A DNA stretch of 64,000 nt, taken from NCBI RefSeq assembly GCF_037201915.1, contig NZ_CP147505.1, forward strand, positions 620,001 to 684,000, in the 5' to 3' direction. Source of the stretch: Haloplanus sp. CK5-1. GTDB taxonomy: Archaea > Halobacteriota > Halobacteria > Halobacteriales > Haloferacaceae. The notes below the pieces were generated by a model. That model saw only the letters and a program-made list of their open reading frames with translations. It was not told the origin of the DNA and made no database searches. How positions within the stretch are numbered: position 1 is the stretch's first letter; each line of letters starts with the position of its first letter. Made by a program: the position numbers and the translations under genes. This document shows, piece after piece, positions 33,214-41,481 of the stretch.

Positions 33214-33690
33214 ACTCCTTTCCGTCGTTTGTCGTCCGACGTCCCGTTCGTTTCCCTCACGGGACTCCCGGACGGCGCACTCCTTTCCGTCGTTTGTCGT
33301 CCGACGTCCCGTTCGTTTCCCTCACGGGACTCCCGGACGGCGCACTCCTTTCCGTCGTTTGTCGTCCGACGTCCCGTTCGTTTCCCTCACGGGACTCCCG
33401 GACGGCGCACTCCTTTCCGTCGTTTGTCGTCCGACGTCCCGTTCGTTTCCCTCACGGGACTCCCGGACGGCGCACTCCTTTCCGTCGTTTGTCGTCCGAC
33501 GTCCCGTTCGTTTCCCTCACGGGACTCCCGGACGGCGCACTCCTTTCCGTCGTTTGTCGTCCGACGTCCCGTTCGTTTCCCTCACGGGACTCCCGGACGG
33601 CGCACTCCTTTCCGTCGTTTGTCGTCCGACGTCCCGTTCGTTTCCCTCACGGGACTCCCGGACGGCGCACTCCTTTCCGTCGTTTGTCGT
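33207..33690. repeat. 65-bp tandem array beginning with the tRNA-Gly 3' end
   Basis: Seven full units plus a partial eighth. The acceptor 3' strand ACGGCGC recurs at 33207, 33272, 33337, 33402, 33467, 33532, 33597 and 33662, exactly 65 bases apart, and units look identical. Each unit carries TCCCGGACGGCGCA from the tRNA 3' end, a short inverted repeat CGTCG/CGACG and a 7-bp hairpin GTCCCGT/ACGGGAC with an 11-base loop. There are no unique spacers, so it is not CRISPR. The array ends five bases before the stop codon of the Nmad3 gene. Confidence 0.95.
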
Positions 33691-33694
33691 TCCA

Positions 33695-34402
33695 TCACGG
33701 CTGTTCGTCGTCGACGACGTCCCGAAGTCGAGCGGTCGCGTCGGCGTCGAACCGCAGGACACGACGCCACCACGGTCCCTTCCCCGAATCTTCCGAGAGA
33801 TCGGTCACGAGCGACCCCGCCGTCGCCCCCGACGACGGCGCGCTCAGGGGGACTGCCCGGTCGAGGCGTCGGGACCGCTCGCCGCCGGCCACCAACACCC
33901 TCGCGTCGAACGCCTCGCGTTTGACGTGAGCGTTGCTCGCGAACCGCCCGCGCTCGGCGGCGTCGAGCGACCGGTACGCCTCGCCGGTGATCGCTCGCTC
34001 GACGCGGAACTCCCCGATCAGGTACGCCCCCCACTCCGGCGGGAATTGGGGGTTCTCGGCGGGGTCGCCCCGGAGCGAGAGCGTGGCGTAAAAGAAGAGG
34101 GAGTCGCTGGGGTCGAGCGCCGACAGCGGCCCGGCCTTCACGCCGTGTTCGTCGCCGTAGGTGTAGTCGGTCGACCCGTGGACGCCCGCGAACTCGGGGT
34201 CGAGGTGGACCCGGCGGTCGGCCACCTCGGAGACGTCGACGTCGAGCGGAAAGGAGAGGTCGGCGTACGTCGGCACGGCGTCCGCGGTCGGTTCGCGCTC
34301 GGGGATGGGCACGTACGCGAACCGGCCGTCCGGACGGACCGGCCCGCGAAAGCCCGGGAGAGTGGTGTTCGCTCCGACGTTGATGGCGACGGCTCGGGCC
34401 AC
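33695..34402 (-). CDS. Nmad3-like protein (nucleotide modification associated domain 3)
   Basis: A GTG at 34402 gives 235 residues starting MARAVAINVGANTTLPGFRG, the typical Nmad3 N-terminus. Other conserved segments are GRFAYVPIPE, HLDPEFAGVHGSTDYTYGD and FFYATLSL, followed by GAYLIGEFRVE and FASNAHVKR. The domain was named from comparative genomics for association with modified-base systems; its biochemical role is not established. It ends directly at the tRNA-Gly repeat array and lies five bases downstream of the sugar dehydrogenase gene. Confidence 0.75.
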   Translation of the reverse strand: MARAVAINVGANTTLPGFRGPVRPDGRFAYVPIPEREPTADAVPTYADLSFPLDVDVSEVADRRVHLDPEFAGVHGSTDYTYGDEHGVKAGPLSALDPSDSLFFYATLSLRGDPAENPQFPPEWGAYLIGEFRVERAITGEAYRSLDAAERGRFASNAHVKREAFDARVLVAGGERSRRLDRAVPLSAPSSGATAGSLVTDLSEDSGKGPWWRRVLRFDADATARLRDVVDDEQP

Positions 34403-34406
34403 GTCG

Positions 34407-35546
34407 TCAGGCGGGGACGAACCGGACGACGCGGTCGTCGCCCTCCACCGGCGCACCCCGGCCGTCGCGGTTGCTCGTTACGGCGTGGAGGTGGCCCTCC
34501 GGCCCCGTGAAGACCGTCCGAATCCGGCCGAACTCGCCCTCGAAGCGGCGCTCCTCCTCGAGTACTTCGGGAGCGGCGGCGTCGCCATCCAACCGGACGC
34601 GGTGGAGGTGTTCGGCGGCGAGCGTCCCGAAGAGGAGGTCGCCCCGCCAGGCCTCGATTGGGCCGTCGTACACCGCGGCGCTCGCGGGCGCGATGGTCGG
34701 CGTGTAACTCGCGACCGGATCCGTGAAGCGGTCGTCGTCGCTCGGACCGGTCACCGCGGGCCACCCGTAGTTCTCCCCCGCCCGCAGGACGTTGATCTCG
34801 TCGCCGACCTGCGGGCCGTGTTCCGTGCTGTACAGTTCATCCTCCCGGACGACGAGTCCCTGCGGGTTTCGGTGGCCGTAACTGAACACCGGCGAGTCGA
34901 ACGGGTTGTCCGGGTGGGGGTCGCCGTCGAACGTCACCCGGAGCACCGACCCGGCGAGGACGTCGGGATCCTGACCGTTCGCCTCGACCGCCGCGTCGCC
35001 ACAGGTCACGTAGAGCGCGCCGTCGTGAGCGAGCAGTCGCCCGCCGTCGTGGATCGGTGCGCCGGGGATCCCCGAGAGGATGGGTTCGCCCGCCCAGCCG
35101 TCGTCGAGATCGTGACGCACGAGGCGGTTCGCCGTGTTCCCGTCCCCGTCATCGTAGGTCTGGTGTGTGTACGCGTACGGCTCCTCGGGGTGGAAGGCGA
35201 GCCCGAGCAAGCCGCCCTCGCCGACGTGTTCGACACCCGACACCGCGTCGACGACGGGATCGACAGCCCCACCGTCGAGGCGGACGATCCGTCCCGGTCG
35301 CTCGGTGAGATACAGCGTCCCGTCGCGGTAGGCCGCGCCCCACGGAATCTCCAGTCCAGTGGCGAGCGTCTCGGCGAGAACGTCGCCGTCGGTGGCCGTG
35401 GCGGCGGCTTCGCCCGTCCCGTCGTCGCCGTCGGTCGACGATACGGCGGTCGGGTCGTCGGACGTGCCCCACCCGTCCGGCGGCCGACCGGCACACCCCC
35501 CGACCGCCGCCGCGCCGATGGTCGCCAGATAGCGTCGTCGATCCAT
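34407..35546 (-). CDS. PQQ-dependent sugar dehydrogenase-like lipoprotein
   Basis: A 379-residue beta-propeller. The N-terminus MDRRRYLATIGAAAVGGCAG has a twin-arginine-like region and a lipobox (Cys18), so it is probably exported and lipid-anchored. The propeller (about 55-379) shows the GDH-B/Hhip signatures GGLLGLAFHPE, GDAAVEANGQDPDVLAGSVL, YGHRNPQGL, ELYSTEHGPQVGDEIN and NYGWPAVTG. It is a predicted quinoprotein aldose dehydrogenase; substrate and whether PQQ is available are unknown. Confidence 0.85.
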   Translation of the reverse strand: MDRRRYLATIGAAAVGGCAGRPPDGWGTSDDPTAVSSTDGDDGTGEAAATATDGDVLAETLATGLEIPWGAAYRDGTLYLTERPGRIVRLDGGAVDPVVDAVSGVEHVGEGGLLGLAFHPEEPYAYTHQTYDDGDGNTANRLVRHDLDDGWAGEPILSGIPGAPIHDGGRLLAHDGALYVTCGDAAVEANGQDPDVLAGSVLRVTFDGDPHPDNPFDSPVFSYGHRNPQGLVVREDELYSTEHGPQVGDEINVLRAGENYGWPAVTGPSDDDRFTDPVASYTPTIAPASAAVYDGPIEAWRGDLLFGTLAAEHLHRVRLDGDAAAPEVLEEERRFEGEFGRIRTVFTGPEGHLHAVTSNRDGRGAPVEGDDRVVRFVPA

Positions 35547-35582
35547 ACGCGACCGACGGCCCCGAGCGTGAAAAGCGGCCGG

Positions 35583-36488
35583 CTAGTTCGGGTTCGGGGG
35601 CGTCCGATCCCGCTGGAACTCGTCGAAGACGTCGAGGTTGTCGGGGAGGTCGTACTCGATGCGGCGGTCCTCCCGGCGGTTCTCCCCGCCGGCGTCGAGG
35701 GGGTCGGCGACCTCTTCCCACCCCGGCTTGACGCGGACGCTCTTCGCCGGCATCCCGACGGCGACGTGGTGAGCGGGCACGTCGCCCTGCACTACCGCCC
35801 GCGCGCCGACGACGGTGTTCTCGCCGACCTTCGACCCCGCGCTCACCATCGCGTCGTACGTGACACGGGCGTCGTCCTCGATCACCGTGTGGTAGTTCCG
35901 CACCTCGGTCTGATCGACGACGTCGTGGTCGTGGCTGTAGACGTGGACGCCGTCGGAGATGGAGACGCGGTCCCCGACGGTGAGTCGCCCGCGGTCGTCG
36001 AGGTGGACGTCGTCGTGGACGACGACGTTGTCGCCGACGGAGATGTTGTGGCCGTACGTGAACGAGATTCCCTTGAAGAAGCGACAGCCCTCGCCACACT
36101 CCTCGAAGAGGTGGTTCGCGAGCATCCGCCGGAACTGGAGCGCGAACTCGACGTTGTCGGCCATTGGCGTGGCGTCGAACTGCCGCCACAGCCACTGGAG
36201 GTACTTCGACTCCTGGAACAGGTCTTCGTCTTTCTCGGCGTAGTACTCGCTCTCCAGCGTGGCGTTACAGGGGTCGTACCCCTGGAGCCGGACCCGTTCG
36301 GCGGGCGACACCGACTCGCCGTCCTCCCACCGCTCGTACGCCTCGCGGTCCCCGAACAGGTCGACCAACACGTCCTGTACGACCCGGCACGTGTCTTCCT
36401 CGGAGGAGAGTCGCTCGTCGACGTAGTCGATGAACTCCCCGACGCCTGCGGTGGCCTCGGCGGGGAGCGAGACGTGTCGCTTCGTCAT
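35583..36488 (-). CDS. Left-handed beta-helix acyltransferase
   Basis: About 301 residues from the ATG at 36488. Residues 1-140 are helical (RHVSLPAEATAGVGEFIDYV and beyond) and include GCRFFKGISFTYGHN. Residues 150-255 contain hexapeptide repeats (VGDNVVVHDDVHL, GDRVSISDGVHVYSHDHDV, SKVGENTVVGARAVV, HHVAVGMPAKSV) of the maltose/galactoside O-acetyltransferase type with the His-Asp-His segment at the active site. The acceptor is unknown. A second ATG at 36506 would add six residues. Confidence 0.85.
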   Translation of the reverse strand: MTKRHVSLPAEATAGVGEFIDYVDERLSSEEDTCRVVQDVLVDLFGDREAYERWEDGESVSPAERVRLQGYDPCNATLESEYYAEKDEDLFQESKYLQWLWRQFDATPMADNVEFALQFRRMLANHLFEECGEGCRFFKGISFTYGHNISVGDNVVVHDDVHLDDRGRLTVGDRVSISDGVHVYSHDHDVVDQTEVRNYHTVIEDDARVTYDAMVSAGSKVGENTVVGARAVVQGDVPAHHVAVGMPAKSVRVKPGWEEVADPLDAGGENRREDRRIEYDLPDNLDVFDEFQRDRTPPNPN

Positions 36489-36580
36489 TTCACCCGTCGT
36501 AAGCAACGGGTGTTCAAAGGGGTTCGGGTGTGCGCGTCGCGCGCGAGGACGACTGGCATCCCGTCCACGGGCGGGCCGAG

Positions 36581-37780
36581 TCAGGCGAGCCGGTACAGCG
36601 ACGGACCGGCGGTGACGAACACCCGCTCGTCGACGAGCGCCAGACCGCCGGGTCCGTGGTCGACGCCGTGGGTCCAGAGCACGTCCCCCGTCTCGGTGTC
36701 GTACGCACGGACCACGCCGCCTCCATCCCCTCGCCGCTCGCCGGCGACGACGAGCGTGTCGCCGCCGACGACCGGCCCGAAGGCACCGAACTCGACCGCG
36801 TCGCCCCAGCGGGTCTCGCCCGTCGAGAGGTCGAGGGCGACCACGTGTCCCGAGCCGTCGCCGTGGTCCACCGTCACGTACCCGCGGTCGCCGACGACGG
36901 CGGGCGTGGAGACGTCGGCACCGAGGTCACGAGGATCCCACAGGCGGTCGCCCGTGTCGGCGTCGAGGGCGACGACCGCCCCACCGTCCTCCGCGTAGCT
37001 CCCGATCACGAGTCGGCCGTCGGCGACCGCCGGCCGGTGCGGGAAGCCGTCGACCGGCCCGGCGCTCCAGACCCGCTCCGGTCCGGGCTCGAGACGGCGG
37101 TCGAGTCCCCGACGCCCCGAGTAGGCGACCGTCCCCGCGAGCGGCGCGTCCGCGGCGTACAGCCGTCCCTCCGCGAGGGTGGGCAACGAGCCGTCGACGT
37201 CCCAGTCTCGTCCGGCCCTGTCGACGGCCTGGAGCGTCCCGTTCGCGACGCCGACGTACACTTCGCTCGCACCGACGACGATGGCCGTCGGGTCGCTCCC
37301 GCCGCCCTCGACGCCCAGTGGGACGCGGGAGCGTTCGCGCAGGCCGTCGGCACCGTGGTCGACGACCGCCGGCTCCGGGGCCGGTCGAACCGTGTGGAGG
37401 CGACCGTCCGGGCCGAACCCGGCGAGGGCGGCCGGACCGACGGGGACGGACCCCTCGCTGCCGGTGCGAGGGTACGCCGCGGCCCCCGTCCCGGAGACGA
37501 CGACGTGGTCGGGCCCGACGACCGGGTCGAGGCGTGGCCGTCGTCCCGGATCCAGGACGGACGCGATTTCGTTTGCAGTCGGCGGCCGGCGCGGCGGCGA
37601 TGCGTTCGGGTTGTGGGCGGTGCCCTCGGGGTCGTACCGGCGGAGCGGCCACGTCCCCGACTCCGGGGTCCACGACTCGAAGGTGGCGCTCGCTGCGCCG
37701 CGGTGCAGGCGGTAGGTGCCGTACGTGCCGGCAGCGGCGGCGATTCCACCGAGGAGATGACGGCGCGTGATGGAGGGCAT
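36581..37780 (-). CDS. Tat-exported PQQ-like beta-propeller repeat protein
   Basis: A 399-residue protein from the ATG at 37780. MPSITRRHLLGGIAAAAGT is a twin-arginine signal. The body is built of outer-membrane-BamB/PQQ-type blades: ALDADTGDRLWDPRDLG, ALDLSTGETRWGDAV and AYDTETGDVLWTHGVDHG are successive repeats, with GPVVGGDTLVVAGE and STPAVVGDRGYV between them. No catalytic residue is evident, so a scaffold or binding role on the cell surface is as likely as a dehydrogenase. It lies next to another PQQ-type protein and an acyltransferase on the same strand. Confidence 0.8.
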   Translation of the reverse strand: MPSITRRHLLGGIAAAAGTYGTYRLHRGAASATFESWTPESGTWPLRRYDPEGTAHNPNASPPRRPPTANEIASVLDPGRRPRLDPVVGPDHVVVSGTGAAAYPRTGSEGSVPVGPAALAGFGPDGRLHTVRPAPEPAVVDHGADGLRERSRVPLGVEGGGSDPTAIVVGASEVYVGVANGTLQAVDRAGRDWDVDGSLPTLAEGRLYAADAPLAGTVAYSGRRGLDRRLEPGPERVWSAGPVDGFPHRPAVADGRLVIGSYAEDGGAVVALDADTGDRLWDPRDLGADVSTPAVVGDRGYVTVDHGDGSGHVVALDLSTGETRWGDAVEFGAFGPVVGGDTLVVAGERRGDGGGVVRAYDTETGDVLWTHGVDHGPGGLALVDERVFVTAGPSLYRLA

Positions 37781-37849
37781 CGGTCGATCGTCTCCGCCCA
37801 CGATCAAAAGCGGCGGTGGTTTCGAGGGGCCCGACCGGGAGTCGACGAC

Positions 37850-39388
37850 CTACGCCAGGAAGACGTGTCGCGGCCGGTCGGCGAGCACGTCACGCCCCCA
37901 CGAGACGGTGTCGGCGAACTCGTCGGAGCGGAAAAAGCCCATGGCGTCCTCCTGGGAGCGCCACTGGCTGGCGATGAACATGTCGTTCTCGTCCTCGACG
38001 TTGATCATCAGGTCCGTCTCGCCGTGACCCTCCATGTCCGCGAGCAGTCCACCGACCGTCTCGAACTTCTCGACGAAGTCCTCCTGGTGGTCGGGCTTGA
38101 CCGTGTAGAACATCCCCATCGTCCCGAAGCCGGACTCCTCGCCGGCCCTGTTGACGATGTCCGGGAGTTCCGAGAGGAAGCCCGCGGCGGTGTCCGCCGC
38201 GCTCGCGGTGTCCCAGATGCTCACGACCGCCCGCCGGTCCCGGTCGAGGGCGTCGTACACTGCGGTCTTGACGTGCGTGTCGTAGTGGTCGAAGTTCGAT
38301 CGGAGACCGTCGACCTCCTCGAACAACCCGTCGGCGTCGGCCTCGGAGTAGAGCACCGTCGCGTACACGTCCTCGCCGTGGGGCTTGCCGGCGTAGATGT
38401 CTAGGTCTTCGAGTTCGCCGCGGATGTCGTCCTCCTCGTCCCCGCCATCGTCGCCGTGAGTGTGGTCGCCGCCGTGGTGACCGCCATCGTCGCCGTGAGC
38501 GTGGTCGCCGCCGTGGTGACCGCCATCGTCGCCGTGAGCGTGGTCGCCGCCGTGGTGGCTACCACTCTCGCCGTGGGCGTGGCCGTGACCGTCGTCGTCG
38601 GCCGCCTCGGCCGGGACCGTCTCGCCCGCAAGGAACGCGGGCAGGTCCTCGGGCGGGAACCGGCGGCCCACGTAGAAGGGGCCGAACTCGCTGTAGCGGG
38701 CGCTGGCCTCGTCGTAGCGCATCTCGTAGACGATATCTTTCAGGTCGGTCGGGTCGTCGGCGAAGAGGGTGACGCCCCACTCCCAGTCGTCGAGGCCGAC
38801 CGAGGAGGCGACGATCTGTTTCACCCGACCGCCGAACTCGCGGCCGTGTTCGCCGTGTTCCTCCATCATCTCTCGGCGGCGCTCGAAGGGCAGGTCGTAC
38901 CAGTTGTCCTGTTCGCCCCGTTTGCGACTCATCGGGTAGAAACTCGCGTACGTGTCCGACGGCACGTCGGGTTCGAGTTTCCCCTCGATGTACCGCCGCA
39001 GCCCCGTGTCGACTTCCTCCTCGTCGTCGGCGAAGTAGGCGTCGGAGACGTAGCCGCTCACCTCGGTGACGGAGACGTAGGAGGTGGACTGCTCGGTGAA
39101 CGCACCGAGCGCCGTGCGGTCGAACCGGCGTTCGGCCGTCGAGAGGGCGTCGAGCGTCGGCCGCAGGTGGACGATCATCAGGTCGGCCTTGTGGCCGAGG
39201 GTCGAGAACACGGCCGAGGCGCCGTCGTCGGCGTCGGCGACCGCCTCGTGGCGCTCGAAGTAGTCGATACCCTCCTCGATCGCTGCGTCCCGCTCCCGTT
39301 CGGGGGCGTCGCGCCACGACGCCCAGTCGATCCGACGGAAGTCGTGCAGTACGTACCAGCCTTCGTCCGTCTGGGGTGGCTCGCGCAT
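37850..39388 (-). CDS. pitA: PitA-type fusion: chlorite-dismutase-like domain plus ABM domain
   Basis: A 512-residue fusion. Residues 1-255 are a chlorite dismutase/HemQ-like heme domain (WYVLHDFRRIDW, STLGHKADLMIVHLRP, YPMSRKRGEQDNWYDLP and the helix EHGEHGREFGGRVKQIVASSVGLDDWEWG, whose histidines could bind heme). Residues 270-325 are a His/Asp/Gly-rich linker with three near-identical 13-residue repeats. Residues 335-512 contain two antibiotic-monooxygenase-type ferredoxin folds. Haloarchaeal PitA has this layout. A heme-handling role such as coproheme decarboxylation is possible; the linker should bind metal. Confidence 0.9.
   Translation of the reverse strand: MREPPQTDEGWYVLHDFRRIDWASWRDAPERERDAAIEEGIDYFERHEAVADADDGASAVFSTLGHKADLMIVHLRPTLDALSTAERRFDRTALGAFTEQSTSYVSVTEVSGYVSDAYFADDEEEVDTGLRRYIEGKLEPDVPSDTYASFYPMSRKRGEQDNWYDLPFERRREMMEEHGEHGREFGGRVKQIVASSVGLDDWEWGVTLFADDPTDLKDIVYEMRYDEASARYSEFGPFYVGRRFPPEDLPAFLAGETVPAEAADDDGHGHAHGESGSHHGGDHAHGDDGGHHGGDHAHGDDGGHHGGDHTHGDDGGDEEDDIRGELEDLDIYAGKPHGEDVYATVLYSEADADGLFEEVDGLRSNFDHYDTHVKTAVYDALDRDRRAVVSIWDTASAADTAAGFLSELPDIVNRAGEESGFGTMGMFYTVKPDHQEDFVEKFETVGGLLADMEGHGETDLMINVEDENDMFIASQWRSQEDAMGFFRSDEFADTVSWGRDVLADRPRHVFLA
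38446..38570. repeat. 39-bp coding repeats in the PitA linker
   Basis: Three in-frame units encode H-H-G-G-D-H-A/T-H-G-D-D-G-G on the minus strand. They form the His-rich linker and are nearly identical at the DNA level, so copy number could vary by slippage. Confidence 0.8.
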
Positions 39389-39463
39389 GGTCGTCGATTA
39401 GGGCCGGTGCGGTATGGGAGTTGCGTGTCTTCCCGCGCCGTGGGGCGCGGCGGTATCGACCGA

Positions 39464-40966
39464 TCAGTCGTCGCTCGGTGTCCCCACCTCGTCGCGGTCC
39501 TCGACGCGGAGGCCGCTCGCCCCAGTCGCGTCCTCGAACTCCTGTTTGACCGTCTCCGGCGGTTCACCCGTCGCCAGACTCGCGACGACGATGGCGATGC
39601 TGGCGAAGACGAATCCGGGGATGAGTTCGTAGACGACGCCGATGTCGAAGAACAGCCAGGCGGCGACGGTCACCATCCCGACGATCATCCCGGCGTACGC
39701 ACCCCACTTGTTGAGGCGTTTCCAGTACAGCGCCGCGATGAGCAGCGGGCCGAAAGACGCCCCGATCCCGGCCCAGCCCCCGAGGATCACGGTAAACACC
39801 ACGCCCGAGGGTTGGGCCAGCGCGATCGCGCCGACGACGATGACCGCCATGACGGCGCGGGACACCCAGAGTGTCTTCCGGTCGCTTGCGTCCGGGTCGA
39901 CGAACCGCTTGTAGAGGTTGTAGGAGACGGCGTTGGTCGCGACGAGGAACTTCGAGTCGCTCGTCGACATCATGCCGGCGATGGCGCCGGCCATGAGGAT
40001 GCCGACCAGCCACCCCGGGAGCAGTTCCTGGGCGAGTAGCGGCATCACCTGATCCGTGTTCTCGATGGCGCCGACGTACGCCCCGGCCGCCCAGCCGAGG
40101 AAGATGGCACCGTAGGTCGCGAAGATGACCCACACCATCCCGATGAGCGACGCCCGCCGGAGGTTCCGGTGGTCGTCGATACTCATGTAGCGGACCGTGA
40201 TGTGGGGCTGGCCCGGGTAACCAAAGCCGATGCCGAGCGTCCCCGCGAGGAAGCCGACCAGCGCCATGAATCCGGTGCTGCCGCCGAACACGCCGGGGGC
40301 CGCGCCCGACACTCCCTGCAGTTCGGTCAGGCCGCCGGCGACGCTCCCGACGCCCAAGAAGCCGATCACGGGCAGGAGAACGACCGCGACGACCATCACG
40401 ACCCCCTGCAGGACGTCGGTGTACGAGACGGCGATGAACCCACCGACGAGCGTGTAGACCAACACGAGTGCGCCGCCGATGAGGACGCCGGTGAAGAAGT
40501 CGTAGCCGAAGACGGCGTTCAGTATCTTCCCCGATCCGATGAACTCGCCGGACGTCGAGATGGTGTAGAACAGCACCAGCGACACCGAGCCGACGAGTTT
40601 GATGACGCCGTAGTCGTCACGGACGCGCTCTTCGAGGAAGTCAAGGACCGTCATGCTCCCGAGGAGGCCGCTGTAGCGGCGCATTCGCTTGCTCAGGAAG
40701 AACCAGTTGAACGCCGTCCCGCAGATGACACCGATCCCGATCCAGACCGCGGAGAACCCCATCGCGTAGGCCGTCGCCGGCAGGCCGACGAGCAACCAGA
40801 TGCTCATGTCGGAGGCTTGGGCGCTCAGGCCGACGACCCAGTCTTTCATCCCGCGACCGCCGAGCGCGAAGTCCTCGAACGTCTTGGTGGCGACGTAGCC
40901 GAAGATTCCGATACCGAACACGACGACGAGATACAGCGCGAACGTGACCGTCGAGGCGGCGACCAT
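39464..40966 (-). CDS. Sodium/solute symporter (SSS family, PutP-like)
   Basis: A 500-residue protein with about 13 membrane helices. Family motifs are FEDFALGGRGMKDWVVGLSAQASDMSIW near the N-terminus, GTLGIGFGYPGQPHITVRYM in the middle and AGAIAGMMSTSDSKFLVATNAV, whose Ser/Thr pair forms the Na2 site. The pattern is closest to proline permease PutP, so uptake of proline or a related osmolyte is likely. The start overlaps the stop of a small accessory gene. Confidence 0.9.
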   Translation of the reverse strand: MVAASTVTFALYLVVVFGIGIFGYVATKTFEDFALGGRGMKDWVVGLSAQASDMSIWLLVGLPATAYAMGFSAVWIGIGVICGTAFNWFFLSKRMRRYSGLLGSMTVLDFLEERVRDDYGVIKLVGSVSLVLFYTISTSGEFIGSGKILNAVFGYDFFTGVLIGGALVLVYTLVGGFIAVSYTDVLQGVVMVVAVVLLPVIGFLGVGSVAGGLTELQGVSGAAPGVFGGSTGFMALVGFLAGTLGIGFGYPGQPHITVRYMSIDDHRNLRRASLIGMVWVIFATYGAIFLGWAAGAYVGAIENTDQVMPLLAQELLPGWLVGILMAGAIAGMMSTSDSKFLVATNAVSYNLYKRFVDPDASDRKTLWVSRAVMAVIVVGAIALAQPSGVVFTVILGGWAGIGASFGPLLIAALYWKRLNKWGAYAGMIVGMVTVAAWLFFDIGVVYELIPGFVFASIAIVVASLATGEPPETVKQEFEDATGASGLRVEDRDEVGTPSDD

Positions 40967-41127
40967 CAGCGGTCACCTCCCGTCGACGAGCGCTCGGAGT
41001 CGTCCGCACGTTCCTCTCCCCGTTCGTCCGCTTCTTTCCCCCATCGGACGTAGTAGCCGACGGTGACGAGCAACATCGCGATCGGTGGCCCCCACAACAC
41101 GACCTGTTCGATTTCCGAGAGTGCCAT
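40966..41127 (-). CDS. Symporter small accessory protein
   Basis: A 53-residue protein, MALSEIEQVVLWGPPIAMLL followed by VTVGYYVRWGKEADERGEE and an acidic tail. It has one membrane helix with the charged tail probably cytoplasmic. It overlaps the symporter ATG by one base and is the first gene of the unit, a common arrangement for SSS transporters. Confidence 0.75.
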   Translation of the reverse strand: MALSEIEQVVLWGPPIAMLLVTVGYYVRWGKEADERGEERADDSERSSTGGDR

Positions 41128-41150
41128 ACGTGGGGTTGTTTCACATGGTC

Positions 41151-41160
41151 AGTTATATTT
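41151..41160 (-). promoter_or_regulatory. TATA box of the symporter operon
   Basis: On the minus strand AAATATAACT lies 24-33 bases upstream of the ATG at 41127, predicting a leaderless transcript. Confidence 0.55.
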
Positions 41161-41209
41161 TGGCCCCGCACGCGGCGTCGTGTTCAGATAAGGGAGCTGC
41201 TGGTGAAGA

Positions 41210-41379
41210 CACCTCGAAAGCCCCTTTCAGTCCCGCTCGCATCGGCTGGCCAACCGGCTGACACAGGGCGGGACTGAAAGGGGCGCTTCGCTGGAGGAAG
41301 GCGGGCGAGGCAAGCACGCGACCGTCGGGAGCGCGCGCAGCGAGCCCCCCGACTCCAGCGAAGCGGGGCTTTCGAGGTG
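41210..41379. repeat. Three-way-junction inverted-repeat element
   Basis: Three perfect nested stems: outer CACCTCGAAAGCCCC (41210-41224) with its complement at 41365-41379; inner CCCCTTTCAGTCCCGC (41221-41236) with 41268-41283; and CGCTTCGCTGGAG (41284-41296) with 41353-41365. Together they fold as a closed three-way junction of 170 bases. No ORF is credible in it. It could be a structured RNA, a MITE-like repeat or a cruciform-forming element. Confidence 0.8.
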
Positions 41380-41481
41380 GTTCCAAGTCCGATCTACCGC
41401 ATACGGCTCTACCGGTACTCCTCCGAGGCGTGTGGGCTACGACTAGTTTTTTCGCCTGGAGACCAACAATCTCGCACACCG

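Noticed and set aside
33207-33690. CRISPR array
   Set aside because: All units are identical over the full 65 bases; there are no variable spacers and no cas genes.
33158-34510. Long plus-strand ORFs of up to 450 codons through the 65-bp array
   Set aside because: The unit is stop-free in several frames, so ORFs arise automatically; the proteins are repeats of S-L-T-G-L-P-D-G-A-L-L-S type and run antisense through Nmad3.
34305-36998. 897-codon plus-strand ORF
   Set aside because: Antisense shadow of the sugar dehydrogenase and acyltransferase genes, typical for high-GC DNA.
37179-37715. 178-codon plus-strand ORF
   Set aside because: Shadow of the beta-propeller gene on the other strand.
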